From the NCBI RefSeq assembly GCF_900129205.1, contig NZ_FQUK01000003.1:1-49840 (forward strand): a stretch of DNA of 49,840 nucleotides, given 5' to 3'. A model generated the notes under the pieces. It had not been told where the DNA came from, made no database searches, and worked only from the letters and a program-made list of their open reading frames with translations. This document shows positions 20,992 to 32,882 of the stretch, piece by piece (the stretch's first letter is position 1; each line of letters opens with the position of its first letter). Made by a program: the position numbers and the translations under genes. Source of the DNA: Thermomonas hydrothermalis (lineage in GTDB: Bacteria; Pseudomonadota; Gammaproteobacteria; Xanthomonadales; Xanthomonadaceae).

Positions 20992-22494
20992 ATGCACGCC
21001 ACAGCCGCACCACACCGCAGCAAACCTGCGCTCTCGTTCTGGCAAATCTGGAACATGTGCTTCGGCTTTCTGGGCATCCAGTTCGGATTTGCGCTTCAGA
21101 ATGCCAATGTCAGCCGCATCTTCCAGACCTTGGGCGCAGACATGGATGCGCTGCCGGCGCTGTGGATCGCCGCACCGCTGACCGGCCTGCTGGTGCAGCC
21201 GGTCATCGGCTATCTGTCAGACCGCACCTGGACCGGGCTGGGTCGGCGCCGCCCCTACTTTCTTGCTGGCGCACTGCTTGCGTCGCTGGCGCTGGTGGCC
21301 ATGCCCCACTCGCCCACGCTGTGGATCGCCGCCGGTCTGCTGTGGGTGCTGGATGCCTCCATCAATGTATCGATGGAGCCGTTTCGCGCCTTTGTCGGCG
21401 ACCAGCTGCCAGTCGCGCAGCGGGCGCAGGGCTATGCGATGCAGAGCTTCTTCATCGGTCTCGGATCGGTGATCGCCAGTCTGCTGCCGTGGCTGCTGGA
21501 GAAAGCGGGCGTAGCCAATACCGCCAACCCCGGCCAGGTGCCCGACACCGTGCGCTACGCGTTCTACGCCGGTGCGGTCGTGCTGATGGGGGCCATTGTC
21601 TGGACCGTGCTGCGGACACGCGAATACCCGCCTGACACGCTGGACGCCTTCGACGAGTCGGCACCGCTGGATCGTCCGCCACTCGAACGTGCACGCGCCA
21701 TCCGCTTTGGCCTGCTGTGGCTGACAATTGGCGCGCTTGGCCTGGCCGGCGTGGCCTGGCAAAACCTGCCGCGCGAGCTGTACCTGCTGGGTGCGCTGCT
21801 GGCGATCTATGGCGTAGCACTGCTGGCGCTGGCCGCCAGCAAACGCGACAACGGCTTCACCCAGGTGATGACCGACATCTATGCCATGCCACTGGCAATG
21901 CGTCGGCTTGCACTGGTGCAGTTCTTTTCCTGGTTTGCCCTGTTTGCGATGTGGATCTACACCACACCGACCGTGACGGCGGTGTATTACGGCAGCACCG
22001 ATCCCGCCTCGGCCGACTACAACACCGGTGCCAACTGGGTGGGCGTGTTGTTTGCCGCCTACAACGGGTTTGCTGCGCTCGCCGCGATCGTCATCCCCTG
22101 GCTGGCACGCCGCTTTGGCCTGCGCGGCAGCCATCTGCTCAATCTTGCGCTGGGGGGGCTTGGGTTGGCGTCGATTCCGTTTCTGCCCAATGAGAACTGG
22201 CTGCTGCTGTCGATGCTCGGCATTGGCATCGCCTGGGCCTCGATCCTGTCGCTGCCCTATGCGCTGCTGTCCGACAGTGTGCCCGCCCGCAAGATGGGCG
22301 TGTACATGGGCATCTTCAACTTCTTCATCGTCATCCCGCAACTGGTGGCAGTGGCCACGCTGGGCTATGCCCTCAAGCATCTATTCGCTGGTGATCCGGC
22401 CAAGGTTCTCGTGCTGGGCGGCACCAGCATGCTGATCGCCGGACTGCTGGCGCTGCGCGTCCCCGAACCTGTGTCCCATCGCGTGCAAGGATGA
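20992..22494 (+). CDS. MFS sugar transporter (malto-oligosaccharide/maltose permease type)
   Basis: 500 residues with about 12 membrane helices. Seen: the sugar:cation symporter-like opening FWQIWNMCFGFLGIQFGFAL, the loop 2-3 motif GYLSDRTWTGLGRRRPYF, and the mid-protein segment FFIGLGSVIASLLPWLLEKA; these fit the SucT/MalY-like GPH-type group of xanthomonads and Caulobacter. The start MHATAAPHRSK is chosen because the signature begins soon after; a longer frame adds 41 unlikely residues. It overlaps or abuts the amylase gene (ATGA), so imported sugar and its degradation are coexpressed. Inner membrane. Confidence 0.9.
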   Translation: MHATAAPHRSKPALSFWQIWNMCFGFLGIQFGFALQNANVSRIFQTLGADMDALPALWIAAPLTGLLVQPVIGYLSDRTWTGLGRRRPYFLAGALLASLALVAMPHSPTLWIAAGLLWVLDASINVSMEPFRAFVGDQLPVAQRAQGYAMQSFFIGLGSVIASLLPWLLEKAGVANTANPGQVPDTVRYAFYAGAVVLMGAIVWTVLRTREYPPDTLDAFDESAPLDRPPLERARAIRFGLLWLTIGALGLAGVAWQNLPRELYLLGALLAIYGVALLALAASKRDNGFTQVMTDIYAMPLAMRRLALVQFFSWFALFAMWIYTTPTVTAVYYGSTDPASADYNTGANWVGVLFAAYNGFAALAAIVIPWLARRFGLRGSHLLNLALGGLGLASIPFLPNENWLLLSMLGIGIAWASILSLPYALLSDSVPARKMGVYMGIFNFFIVIPQLVAVATLGYALKHLFAGDPAKVLVLGGTSMLIAGLLALRVPEPVSHRVQG

Positions 22495-22499
22495 TCACC

Positions 22500-24224
22500 A
22501 TGCCCCTGCGTTCTGCCCGCCTCGGCCTGAGTTTGCTTTGCGCGCTTGCCTCGACGGCCTGTGCACACACCCCGACGACCCGGCAGGCCGATTACTACGG
22601 CACGCTGGAGCCGTTTGCGCGTGAAGCAGTGTACTTCGTGATGACCGATCGCTTCGTCAACGGCGACCCCGGCAACGACCACCGCGACCAAGGCGGCGCC
22701 CTGGGCACGTTCGACATCCCGCTGCCGCCATGCAATGGCGTGTCCGGCAACATCGGCTACCTGGGTGGCGACTTCAAGGGCCTGGCCGATCATCTGGATT
22801 ACATCCGCGAAATGGGCTTCACCGCGGTGTGGATCACGCCGATCGTGGACAATCCGGACCAGCGCTTCACCGGCGGCAGCGCACCGACCTGCGGCGGCAT
22901 CCTGGCTGACCAGGGCAAGGCCGGCTATCACGGCTACTGGGGCGTGAATTTCTACCAAGTGGACGAGCACCTGCCCAGCCCAGGCATGGACTTCCGCGAC
23001 CTGGTGGCGGCGATGCATCGCAAGGGCATGAAGCTGGTGCTGGACATCGTGGGGAACCACGGCTCGCCGGCCTGGGGCATGACCTTCGACCAGCCCAAGT
23101 TCGGCAAGATCTACGACAAGGACGGCACACTGATTGCCGATCACCAGAACCTGCCGCCGCAGCAGCTGGATCCCGAGCACAACCCGCTGCACCGCTTCTA
23201 CAACACGGTCGGCCCGGTGGACGGGGCCAAGGGATCGATCTTCGACGGCAATCTGGCCCAGCTGTCAGATCTCAATGAACGCAACCCGGACGTGCTGGAC
23301 TATCTGGTCGGGGCCTATCTGCAATGGATCGACCAGGGTGCCGATGCGTTTCGCATCGACACCATCGCCTGGATGCCGGACAGCTTCTGGCAGGCCTTCA
23401 CCACCCGCATCCGGGCAAAGCACCCCGGCTTTTTCATGTTCGGCGAGGCCTTCGACTACGACGCCGCCAGGATCGCCACCCACACCCTGCCCGGCCACGG
23501 CGAAACCAGCGTGCTGGACTTCCCGATGAAACAGGCGATGGAAGAGGTCTTCGGGCGCAAGCAGGCCGGTTTTGAACGGATGATACCGGCGCTGCATCTG
23601 ACTGGCGGCCCGTATGCCAACCCCTACGAGCTGGCCACCTTCTACGACAATCACGACATGCCGCGGCTGGATGCCAGCGATGAAGGCTTCATTGATGCAC
23701 ACAACTGGCTGTTCACCGCGCGTGGCATTCCGGTGGTCTATTACGGCTCGGAAATGGGCTTCATGCGCGGCCGACCCGAGCACGGCGGCAACCGCAACTA
23801 CTTCGGCACCGAAGGCATTGCCGCCGCCAAGGCAAGCCCGATCCGGGCAGCGCTGACCCGCATTGCGCAGGTGCGTGCCGCTTCACCAGCGCTGCAGCGC
23901 GGGCTGCAACTCAATCTGGAGCTGCAAGGCAACCGCGCCGCGTTCTATCGGGTGTACCAGCACGACGGTGTGCACCAGATCGCGCTGGTCCTGCTCAACA
24001 AGGGCGACGCCCCGGAACACTTTGCCGTCCAGACGATGCTGCAACCCGGCCGCTGGCATGACGCGATTGGCGGTGAGACGCTGACCCTACAGGCTGGCGA
24101 GGCGCTGCACGCCGAGGTTCCGGCGCATGGCGTGCGGGTCTTTCTGCTCGACGCCCAGGTGACTGAGCCGACGCTGGCGGCTGCGCTGGATGCCGCCATG
24201 GCCGATGCACGCCGGTCACGGTAA
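22500..24224 (+). CDS. Exported alpha-amylase family enzyme (GH13)
   Basis: 574 residues. Seen: a signal peptide with a possible lipobox STAC-A at about residue 23, then a GH13 catalytic domain: FVMTDRFVNGDP at the start, calcium-site-like region LVLDIVGNHGSPAWG, nucleophile in GADAFRIDTIAWM, acid/base in FFMFGEAFDYD, and ELATFYDNHDMPR with the third acid, followed by a C-terminal beta domain. It likely cleaves starch or maltodextrin in the periplasm or at the cell surface, making products for the permease. The start is set by AAGGA 9 nt upstream of 22,500; an ATG 3 codons earlier overlaps the permease stop and is also possible. Confidence 0.92.
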   Translation: MPLRSARLGLSLLCALASTACAHTPTTRQADYYGTLEPFAREAVYFVMTDRFVNGDPGNDHRDQGGALGTFDIPLPPCNGVSGNIGYLGGDFKGLADHLDYIREMGFTAVWITPIVDNPDQRFTGGSAPTCGGILADQGKAGYHGYWGVNFYQVDEHLPSPGMDFRDLVAAMHRKGMKLVLDIVGNHGSPAWGMTFDQPKFGKIYDKDGTLIADHQNLPPQQLDPEHNPLHRFYNTVGPVDGAKGSIFDGNLAQLSDLNERNPDVLDYLVGAYLQWIDQGADAFRIDTIAWMPDSFWQAFTTRIRAKHPGFFMFGEAFDYDAARIATHTLPGHGETSVLDFPMKQAMEEVFGRKQAGFERMIPALHLTGGPYANPYELATFYDNHDMPRLDASDEGFIDAHNWLFTARGIPVVYYGSEMGFMRGRPEHGGNRNYFGTEGIAAAKASPIRAALTRIAQVRAASPALQRGLQLNLELQGNRAAFYRVYQHDGVHQIALVLLNKGDAPEHFAVQTMLQPGRWHDAIGGETLTLQAGEALHAEVPAHGVRVFLLDAQVTEPTLAAALDAAMADARRSR

Positions 24225-24274
24225 ACCTGCCGACAGGTGTGCCCATGCAAAACGTGGCAGCCGTCGAGCGTGGT

Positions 24275-25321
24275 TTAGCGCATGCTGGAGGCGCGGATTT
24301 CCAGTGTCGGCGGAAGCATCACGCTCTGCACCGGCTGGTCACGCACCAGCTGCAGGAGCGTACTGACCAGAAGCTCACCGGCACGCGAGGTGTCCTGCAC
24401 CACCGTGGTCAGCGGCGGATCGGCCAGACGCGCCATCGCGGTTCCGTCGAAGCCCACCACCGACACGTCATCCGGTACCCGTAGGCCGGCCTCCTTGAGG
24501 GCGTGGATGGCACCGATTGCGATCAGGTCACTGGCCGCAAAAATGGCATCGAACGGCTGGCCCCGCGCCAGCAGCTCACGTGTTGCCTTGAAGCCTGCTT
24601 CCTCAGTGCTGTCGGCATCTGCCTGCAGCGCGGGCGACAGACCAAGCCCCGCCTCACGTAGCGCCGCATCGCAGCCCTGGTAGCGCGCCTGAAACTCGGG
24701 AAACCGCGAGGATGCATCACCCAAAAAGGCGACCTGCCGGCGTCCACAGGCCAGCAGATGCTGCCCGGCCAGCCGGCCGCCTGCATGGTTGTCGCAGCCG
24801 ATCGACACCCCTGGCTGGCCTGGCTCGACCTGCCCCCAGCGCACGAAGTGGGTGCCCTGCGCAACCAGCGTTTCGAGCTTGGCGCGGTAGGTCAAATAGT
24901 CGCCATAGCCCAGCAGGATCAACCCGTCCGCCTTCATGCTGTCTTCGTAGTCGGCATGCCAGTCGTCCGAGAGCTGCTGAAACGACACCAGCAAGTCATG
25001 GCCATGACGGGCACAGGCGCGGGTGATCGACCCCAGCATCGACAGAAAGAACGGATTGATGTGGGAGTCGTCCGGGGTTGGATCCTCGAACAACAGCAGC
25101 GCCAGGGTGCCGGCACGCTGGGTGCGCAGGCTGGAGGCGTGGCGGTCCACCTTGTAGTTGAGCTCGCGCACGGCCTGCTCGACCCGTCGCCGGGTCTCCG
25201 GGTTCACCAGCGGGCTGCCAGCCAGCACGCGCGAAACGGTGGCCTGTGACACCCCGGCGCGATGGGCGATATCCAGTGAAGTGACGCGGTTCTTTTTACG
25301 ACGACGGCGCGCTTCGGTCAT
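24275..25321 (-). CDS. LacI/GalR-family transcriptional regulator of the maltodextrin cluster
   Basis: 348 residues. Seen: the N-terminal helix-turn-helix and hinge, VTSLDIAHRAGVSQATVSRV then LAGSPLVNPETRRRV, after a basic tail (RRRRKKNR), and a periplasmic-binding-protein-like effector domain with GCDNHAGGRLAGQHLL, AIFAASDLIAIGAIHALKEA and VVGFDGTAMARLADPPLTTV. The start MTEARRRRK is chosen because the frame upstream has no homology. It is convergent with the amylase gene, at the end of the cluster, and is the natural candidate to bind the two operator-like palindromes. The inducer, probably maltose or a longer maltoside, is inferred. Confidence 0.93.
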   Translation of the reverse strand: MTEARRRRKKNRVTSLDIAHRAGVSQATVSRVLAGSPLVNPETRRRVEQAVRELNYKVDRHASSLRTQRAGTLALLLFEDPTPDDSHINPFFLSMLGSITRACARHGHDLLVSFQQLSDDWHADYEDSMKADGLILLGYGDYLTYRAKLETLVAQGTHFVRWGQVEPGQPGVSIGCDNHAGGRLAGQHLLACGRRQVAFLGDASSRFPEFQARYQGCDAALREAGLGLSPALQADADSTEEAGFKATRELLARGQPFDAIFAASDLIAIGAIHALKEAGLRVPDDVSVVGFDGTAMARLADPPLTTVVQDTSRAGELLVSTLLQLVRDQPVQSVMLPPTLEIRASSMR

Positions 25322-25414
25322 GGTCTTGAGTGTAGCAACCCGCTCAACCTGCCACCCGGCCCGATCTGCCGGTGTCGCGACATGGCGCCCAAAACCAGCA
25401 CCGACAGACATTCA

Positions 25415-25429
25415 ATAGCTTGGGACTAT
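25415..25429. promoter_or_regulatory. OxyR-like half-site upstream of katG
   Basis: ATAGCTTGGGACTAT fits the OxyR half-site pattern ATAG-N-T-N3-A-N-CTAT at all fixed positions but one (G for A). It lies 159 bp before the katG start. The second half-site expected 7 bp downstream is poorly conserved. Peroxide control of katG by OxyR is common in gammaproteobacteria; binding here is inference. Confidence 0.45.
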
Positions 25430-25482
25430 CCTTCAAATTCAAAACTTGTACTTCATCTATTGGAAAAAGCCACCTACAGTGA

Positions 25483-27750
<2,268 letters not shown>

Positions 27751-27812
27751 GGAAGGTCTGAACAACGTCCCCCTGGCGTTGTCAGCCCATGCCGAGCCCG
27801 GCACGTCCACCA

Positions 27813-27829
27813 CCCCGGTCATCCCGGGG
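27813..27829. terminator. Weak hairpin between katG and the PLP enzyme gene
   Basis: CCCCGG, a 5-nt loop and CCGGGG form a 6-bp stem in the short gap between two convergent stop codons, with partial flanking pairing (CACC/GGTG). There is no T-tract. It could serve both genes. Confidence 0.35.
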
Positions 27830-27851
27830 CGGTGTGCATGCCCCGACCGGC

Positions 27852-29018
27852 TCAACTGGAGGCCAGCGCCTGGGTCAGGTCCTGCCAGAGGTCCTCGACG
27901 TCTTCGATCCCCACCGACAGCCGCAACAACCCCGGCGTGATGCCGGTGGCGGCCTTGACTGCTTCCTCGACAACCCGGTGCGTCAGCCCGGCAGGATGCT
28001 GGATCAGGCTGTCCACCGACCCCAGGCTGACCGCCGGGGTGATCAGCTGCACGCGTTTCATCACTGCGGCGGCGGCGTCATGCCCGCCGTGCACGTCAAA
28101 CGCCAGCAACGTGCCGGGGCCCGCCATCTGGCTGCCGACCAGATGGCCGTTCACGGCGCCGGGCAGGCCCGGGTAGTGCACCCGCGCCACAGCCGGGTGG
28201 CGGGCCAGCCGTTCGGCCAGCACCTGGGCATTGGCCTGCGCCGCCTCCACCCGCAGCTTGAGCGTGGGCAGGCCGCGGTGCAGCAGGTAGGCCGCCAGCG
28301 GGTGCAGCAATGCGCCGGTGGCGGCCCGCACGGTGCGCAGTGGCGCCGCGTGCGCCTCGTCGCAGCAGACCACGCCGGCGATCACATCGCCATGGCCGCC
28401 GAGAAACTTGGTGGCGCTGTGCAGCACGTAGGTCGCACCCAAGGCGGCGGGCCGCTGCAGCACCGGGGTGGCAAAGGTGGAATCGACCAGCACCGGGACA
28501 TCACCGGCGGCTTCGACCACGGCGCGGATATCCACCAGGGCGAGCGTCGGGTTGGCCGGGGTTTCGATCACCACCAGCACCGTGTCCGGCCGCCGCCGCG
28601 CCGCGATCTGATCGGCCTGTACGAACTCGGCCTCCAGCCCGCACAGACCGCTGGCCAGCAGGTGATCGGACGTGCCGTACAGTGGACGCACCACCAGCAC
28701 GTGCCGGCCGTGCTGGGCACGCGCCAGCAATACCGCCGTCAGCGCCGCCATTCCGGAGGCAAATGCGACGCAGGCCTGGGTGCCTTCCAGCGCCGCGATG
28801 GCCCCTTCGGTGCGGGCCACCGTGGGGTTGTGCAGGCGGGCGTAGATCGGGTTGGGGGCGCTGGCCTGCCCGGCCACCAGGGCATCGAAGCTGGCGCTGC
28901 CAACGTCGAGATCGGGAACTGGATAGGTGGTGGACAGATCCAGCGGCGGCGCGTGCACGCAGAGTTCGACGAAATCTTCGCGGCCGGCATGGACGGCGGT
29001 GGTCTGGAAGCGCGGCAT
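27852..29018 (-). CDS. Cys/Met metabolism PLP-dependent enzyme (methionine gamma-lyase/cystathionine lyase-like)
   Basis: 388-residue PLP enzyme of the trans-sulfuration family. Seen: YARLHNPTVARTEGAIAALE, the phosphate-binding region ACVAFASGMAALTAVLL, the cofactor-binding Asp in VPVLVDSTFATPVLQRP, the Schiff-base lysine in YVLHSATKFLGGHGDVIAG, and SLGSVDSLIQHPAGLTH near the C-terminus. The start MPRFQTTAVHAGRE matches the family. It is divergent from an Lrp-type regulator, an arrangement seen for methionine gamma-lyase with its regulator. Cystathionine gamma-synthase, beta-lyase and gamma-lyase remain possible; sequence alone does not separate them here. Confidence 0.88.
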   Translation of the reverse strand: MPRFQTTAVHAGREDFVELCVHAPPLDLSTTYPVPDLDVGSASFDALVAGQASAPNPIYARLHNPTVARTEGAIAALEGTQACVAFASGMAALTAVLLARAQHGRHVLVVRPLYGTSDHLLASGLCGLEAEFVQADQIAARRRPDTVLVVIETPANPTLALVDIRAVVEAAGDVPVLVDSTFATPVLQRPAALGATYVLHSATKFLGGHGDVIAGVVCCDEAHAAPLRTVRAATGALLHPLAAYLLHRGLPTLKLRVEAAQANAQVLAERLARHPAVARVHYPGLPGAVNGHLVGSQMAGPGTLLAFDVHGGHDAAAAVMKRVQLITPAVSLGSVDSLIQHPAGLTHRVVEEAVKAATGITPGLLRLSVGIEDVEDLWQDLTQALASS

Positions 29019-29113
29019 GGCACCCTCGATACGGTCAGATCTTGGCATCCTATGCATTCGTTCGCTTACGATGCACAAATCCGAACAATATTTTTATTTC
29101 GCCGGAAATCCCG

Positions 29114-29572
29114 ATGCTCGACCGAATCGACTACGCCCTGCTGCGCCTGTTGCGAAAGAATGCACGCCTGCCCAACAAGGACCTGGCGGAAAAAACCGGC
29201 ATCGCCCCCTCCACCGCGCTGGAACGGGTGCGCCGGATGCGTGAGGCGAAGATCCTGCTGGGCTACCACGCCGAGATCGCGCCGGAAGCGATCGGTATTG
29301 GCCTGCAGGCGATGATTTCGATCCGGCTGGCGCGCCACTCGCGCGCCCTGGTGGACGGCTTCCACCGTCATCTGCTGGGGCTGCCGGAAGTGCTGGCCTG
29401 CTACCACGTGGCCGGTGCCGACGATTTTCTCGCCCATGTCGGCGTGCGCGACAGCGAGCACCTGCGCCAGTTCACCTTAAGCGCCCTCACCGAACGTGAG
29501 GAAGTGGCGCATATCGAAACCCGGTTGATCTTCGAGTTCCAGCGCAACGTGGAGTTACCGCCCCTGCCATAA
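29114..29572 (+). CDS. Lrp/AsnC-family transcriptional regulator
   Basis: 152 residues. Seen: the N-terminal winged helix-turn-helix (IDYALLRLLRKNARLPNKDL, then IAPSTALERVRRM) and the C-terminal RAM ligand-binding domain with VLACYHVAGADDFLAHVGVRD. The start MLDRIDYALLR is chosen because the family begins there; the frame is open far upstream only as an antisense shadow. The 95-bp gap to the divergent PLP enzyme gene holds an AT-rich stretch (ACAATATTTTTATTTC), unusual for this genome and of the kind Lrp proteins prefer. It probably senses an amino acid related to methionine or cysteine and controls its neighbour. Confidence 0.93.
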   Translation: MLDRIDYALLRLLRKNARLPNKDLAEKTGIAPSTALERVRRMREAKILLGYHAEIAPEAIGIGLQAMISIRLARHSRALVDGFHRHLLGLPEVLACYHVAGADDFLAHVGVRDSEHLRQFTLSALTEREEVAHIETRLIFEFQRNVELPPLP

Positions 29573-29575
29573 AAA

Positions 29576-29599
29576 GACGCCCGGGCAAGCCCGGGCGTC
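29576..29599 (-). terminator. Rho-independent terminator of acnB
   Basis: GACGCCCGGGC and GCCCGGGCGTC form a perfect 11-bp stem with an AA/TT loop. Read on the minus strand the stem runs into TTTTT (29,575-29,571), giving a complete terminator 22 bp after the acnB stop codon. The convergent Lrp gene ends right at it. Confidence 0.88.
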
Positions 29600-29621
29600 A
29601 TGATGCAATCAACCGGCGGCA

Positions 29622-32213
29622 TTAGACCGCAACGGTATCTGCCACCTCGCGGTAGTCCTCGATCTGGTCGAAGTTCATGTACCGGTAGATCTCGGCCCCC
29701 TTGGCATTGATGATGCCGATGTCGGCCAGGTATTCCTCGCGGGTCGGAATACGGCCCAGCCGGGCACAGATCGCCGCCAGTTCCGCCGACCCCAGGTACA
29801 CATTGGTATTGCGCCCCAGACGGTTGGGGAAATTGCGGGTCGAGGTGGACATGGCGGTGCTGCCCTCGCGGATCTGCGCCTGGTTGCCCATGCACAGCGA
29901 GCAGCCCGGCATCTCCATCCGCGCACCGGCGGTGCCGAAGGTGCCGTAATGGCCTTCCTCGGTCAGCTGCTGCTGATCCATCCGGGTCGGCGGCGCGATC
30001 CACAGCCGGGTCGGCAGGTCACGCTTGCCTTCCAGCAGTTTCGCCGCCGCGCGGAAGTGACCGATGTTGGTCATGCAGGAGCCGATGAACACCTCGTCGA
30101 TCTTCGCCCCTGCCACATCCGACAGAGTCTTGGCATCGTCGGGATCATTCGGGCAGCAGACGATGGGCTCGACGATCTCGTTGAGGTCGATTTCGATCAC
30201 TGCCGCATATTCGGCATCCGGATCCGGTTCCAGCAGCTGCGGATTGGCCAGCCACTCCTCCATCTTGCGGATGCGGCGCTGCAGGGTGCGGGCGTCCTGA
30301 TAGCCGTTGGCGATCATCCACTTCAGCAGAGTGATGTTGCTGGTGATGTACTCGATGATCGGCTCCTTGTTCAGGCGCACGGTACAGGCAGCGGCCGAGC
30401 GCTCGGCAGACGCATCGGCCAGCTCGAACGCCTGCTCCACCTTGAGATCAGGCAAGCCTTCGATTTCCAGAATACGACCGGAGAAGATGTTCTTCTTGCC
30501 CTGCTTGGCCACGGTCAAAAGACCCTGCTTGATGGCATACAGCGGGATGGCGTGAACCAGATCACGCAGGGTCACGCCCGGCTGCAGCTGACCCTTGAAG
30601 CGCACCAGCACCGATTCCGGCATGTCCAGCGGCATCACCCCGGTGGCAGCGGCAAACGCCACCAGGCCAGAGCCGGCCGGGAAGGAAATGCCAATCGGGA
30701 ACCGGGTGTGGCTGTCGCCACCGGTGCCAACGGTATCCGGCAGCAGCATGCGATTGAGCCAGCTGTGGATGATGCCGTCACCGACGCGCAGCGACACGCC
30801 ACCGCGGGTGGTGATGAACTCCGGCAGGGTGTGGTGCATCTTCACGTCCACCGGCTTGGGATAGGCGGCGGTGTGGCAGAAGCTCTGCATGACCAGGTCG
30901 GCCGAGAAGCCCAAGCAGGCCAGGTCTTTGAGCTCATCGCGGGTCATCGGGCCGGTGGTGTCCTGGCTGCCTACCGTGGTCATCTTCGGCTCGCAGTAGG
31001 TGCCCGGCCGCACGCCCTTGCCTTCCGGCAGGCCGCAGGCACGGCCGACAATCTTCTGCGCCAGGGTGTAGCCCTTGCCGCTGTCCGCCGGCGCCTTGGG
31101 CAACCGGAACAGGGTGGTGGGCGGCAGGCCCAGCGCCTCACGCGCCTTGGCAGTCAGCCCACGGCCGATGATCAGCGGAATGCGGCCACCGGCGCGCACT
31201 TCATCCAGCAGCACCTCGGACTTGAGGGTGAAGGTGGCGATCACCTCGCCGTTCTTGAGCGCCTTGCCCTCGTACGGACGCAGTTCGATGACGTCGCCGT
31301 GCTCCATCTTCGACACGTCCAGCTCGATCGGCAGCGCGCCCGCGTCTTCCATGGTGTTGTAGAAGATCGGCGCGATCTTGCCGCCCAGGCAGACGCCACC
31401 GGCCCGCTTGTTGGGGATGTAGGGAATGTCGCGGCCGGTCCACCACAGCACGCTGTTAGTGGCGGACTTGCGGCTGGAACCGGTGCCCACCACGTCGCCG
31501 ACATATGCAACCGGATGGCCTTTTTCCTTCAGCCGCAACAGCTCGCCGATCGGACCGCGCTTGCCGTCCTCTTCCGGCTCGAACGGGGCGTCCGGGCGCC
31601 GGTTCTTGAGCATGGCCAGCGCGTGCAGCGGGATGTCCGGGCGGGTGGTGGCGTCCGGCGCCGGGGAAAGATCGTCGGTATTGGTCTCGCCGGGCACCTT
31701 GAAGACGGTCACCGTGAGCGACTCGGGCACCTCCGGCTGGCTGGTGAACCACTCGGCGTTGGCCCAGCTTTCCAGCACCGCCCTGGCATTGGCGTTGCCG
31801 GCCTTGGCCTTTTCCTCGACATCATGGAACGCATCGAACACCAGCAGGATGTGCTTGAGCGCCTCGGCCGCGGTGGCGCCCACCTCGGCATCATCAAGCA
31901 GCTGGATCAGCGGGCCGACGTTGTAACCGCCAAGCATGGTGCCCAGCAGCTCGGTGGCACGCACCCGCGAAATCAGCGGATTGTGCTCGCTCCCAAAGGC
32001 CAGCGCCGCCAGATACGACGCTTTGACCCGGGCGGCATCGTCCACGCCAGCCGGCACGCGGTTGATCAGCAGATCGAGCAGAAACTCGGCTTCACCGGCA
32101 GGCGGCTGTTTGAGCAGCTCGATCAGCTCGGCGGTCTGTTGCGCAGACAGCGGCAGCGGCGGGATACCGAGCGCGGCGCGCTCGGCCTGGTGTTTACGAT
32201 AGGCGTCCAGCAT
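29622..32213 (-). CDS. acnB: Bifunctional aconitate hydratase 2 / 2-methylisocitrate dehydratase
   Basis: Interconverts citrate and isocitrate in the TCA cycle; AcnB can also act on 2-methylisocitrate. 863 residues, normal length. Seen: the AcnB-specific N-terminal HEAT-like domain ([36 protein letters not shown]), the swivel domain with [37 protein letters not shown], and the [4Fe-4S] cysteines in [16 protein letters not shown] and [13 protein letters not shown]. vapC ends only 41 bp upstream on the same strand, so acnB either has a promoter inside vapC or is read through from vapBC. Confidence 0.97.
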   Translation of the reverse strand: MLDAYRKHQAERAALGIPPLPLSAQQTAELIELLKQPPAGEAEFLLDLLINRVPAGVDDAARVKASYLAALAFGSEHNPLISRVRATELLGTMLGGYNVGPLIQLLDDAEVGATAAEALKHILLVFDAFHDVEEKAKAGNANARAVLESWANAEWFTSQPEVPESLTVTVFKVPGETNTDDLSPAPDATTRPDIPLHALAMLKNRRPDAPFEPEEDGKRGPIGELLRLKEKGHPVAYVGDVVGTGSSRKSATNSVLWWTGRDIPYIPNKRAGGVCLGGKIAPIFYNTMEDAGALPIELDVSKMEHGDVIELRPYEGKALKNGEVIATFTLKSEVLLDEVRAGGRIPLIIGRGLTAKAREALGLPPTTLFRLPKAPADSGKGYTLAQKIVGRACGLPEGKGVRPGTYCEPKMTTVGSQDTTGPMTRDELKDLACLGFSADLVMQSFCHTAAYPKPVDVKMHHTLPEFITTRGGVSLRVGDGIIHSWLNRMLLPDTVGTGGDSHTRFPIGISFPAGSGLVAFAAATGVMPLDMPESVLVRFKGQLQPGVTLRDLVHAIPLYAIKQGLLTVAKQGKKNIFSGRILEIEGLPDLKVEQAFELADASAERSAAACTVRLNKEPIIEYITSNITLLKWMIANGYQDARTLQRRIRKMEEWLANPQLLEPDPDAEYAAVIEIDLNEIVEPIVCCPNDPDDAKTLSDVAGAKIDEVFIGSCMTNIGHFRAAAKLLEGKRDLPTRLWIAPPTRMDQQQLTEEGHYGTFGTAGARMEMPGCSLCMGNQAQIREGSTAMSTSTRNFPNRLGRNTNVYLGSAELAAICARLGRIPTREEYLADIGIINAKGAEIYRYMNFDQIEDYREVADTVAV

Positions 32214-32254
32214 GGGGATGGGTCCTTGTGGCAGGCAGGGGAAACATCAGGCCA

Positions 32255-32653
32255 TCAGTCGCCGGGAACGACGAGCTTCAAGCCTTTGAAGTAGTCGCGA
32301 TGGAACGCGGCATCGAAGGTGATCAGGGCATCGCACTGCAACAGCGCGTGGGCCCCGGTCAGAAAGACCGACAGCGGCCGGGTGCGGCCTTCGCGCTGGC
32401 GCTGACGGCGCTGCATCTCGCCCGCCCGCAGGGCGGACTTGGATTCGAGCGGGCTGAAATGGATGCCCATCTCCTCCAGCGCCGCCAGCACTTCGGCGCC
32501 ATTGCGCAGGCTGGCCGCCAGCTCGGCGAGCGCGGCATCGCACACCACCACCCGCCCGCTTTCCAGGGCCTGACGCAAGGCGGTCTCAACCGCGTCGGCA
32601 CGCGGACCGTCGGTCAAAAGCTCAGCCAGCACAGGGGCATCGACCGCAATCAC
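32255..32653 (-). CDS. vapC: PIN-domain toxin, VapC family
   Basis: 132-residue predicted RNase toxin. Seen: the PIN acidic residues Asp5 in IAVDAPVLAELL, Glu in CDAALAELAASL, and the C-terminal acids in CDALITFDAAFHRDY. The GTG start overlaps the vapB stop (GTGA), the coupling expected of a toxin-antitoxin pair. The VapC family acts as an endoribonuclease, often on tRNA or rRNA; the target here is unknown. It sits between acnA and acnB. Confidence 0.88.
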   Translation of the reverse strand: MIAVDAPVLAELLTDGPRADAVETALRQALESGRVVVCDAALAELAASLRNGAEVLAALEEMGIHFSPLESKSALRAGEMQRRQRQREGRTRPLSVFLTGAHALLQCDALITFDAAFHRDYFKGLKLVVPGD

Positions 32654-32853
32654 GCCACCGAGTCTCCGTCCGCTGCGGCCTCACGTGCGAATTTGCCGCG
32701 CACCCGCGAGATGGCATCGTCCACGCGCTTGCTCAACACGATCCGGCTGCCCTCCAGCTCGACCTTGAGCACACTGCCTTTGGTCAGGCCCAGTGCATCG
32801 CGCACCGCCTTGGGCAGGGTGATCTGGCCGCGCTCGGCAACGATGGCGTCCAT
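32650..32853 (-). CDS. vapB: AbrB/SpoVT-type antitoxin, VapB family
   Basis: 67-residue DNA-binding antitoxin. Seen: the swapped-hairpin AbrB fold, MDAIVAERGQITLPKAVRDA, then LGLTKGSVLKVELEGSRIVL, and a C-terminal tail that should wrap the toxin. I place the start at 32,853 (GGAAAG upstream) because an in-frame ATG at 32,880 lies only 2 nt after a perfect TATAAT box and would be in front of the transcription start. It should repress its own promoter together with VapC. Confidence 0.85.
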   Translation of the reverse strand: MDAIVAERGQITLPKAVRDALGLTKGSVLKVELEGSRIVLSKRVDDAISRVRGKFAREAAADGDSVA

Positions 32854-32882
32854 GGCAGCTTTCCGGGATGAAGTAGGCATGG

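Noticed and set aside
29949-32294. Plus-strand open frame of 781 codons opposite acnB
   Set aside because: Antisense shadow of a GC-rich gene with no recognisable protein features; acnB is intact.
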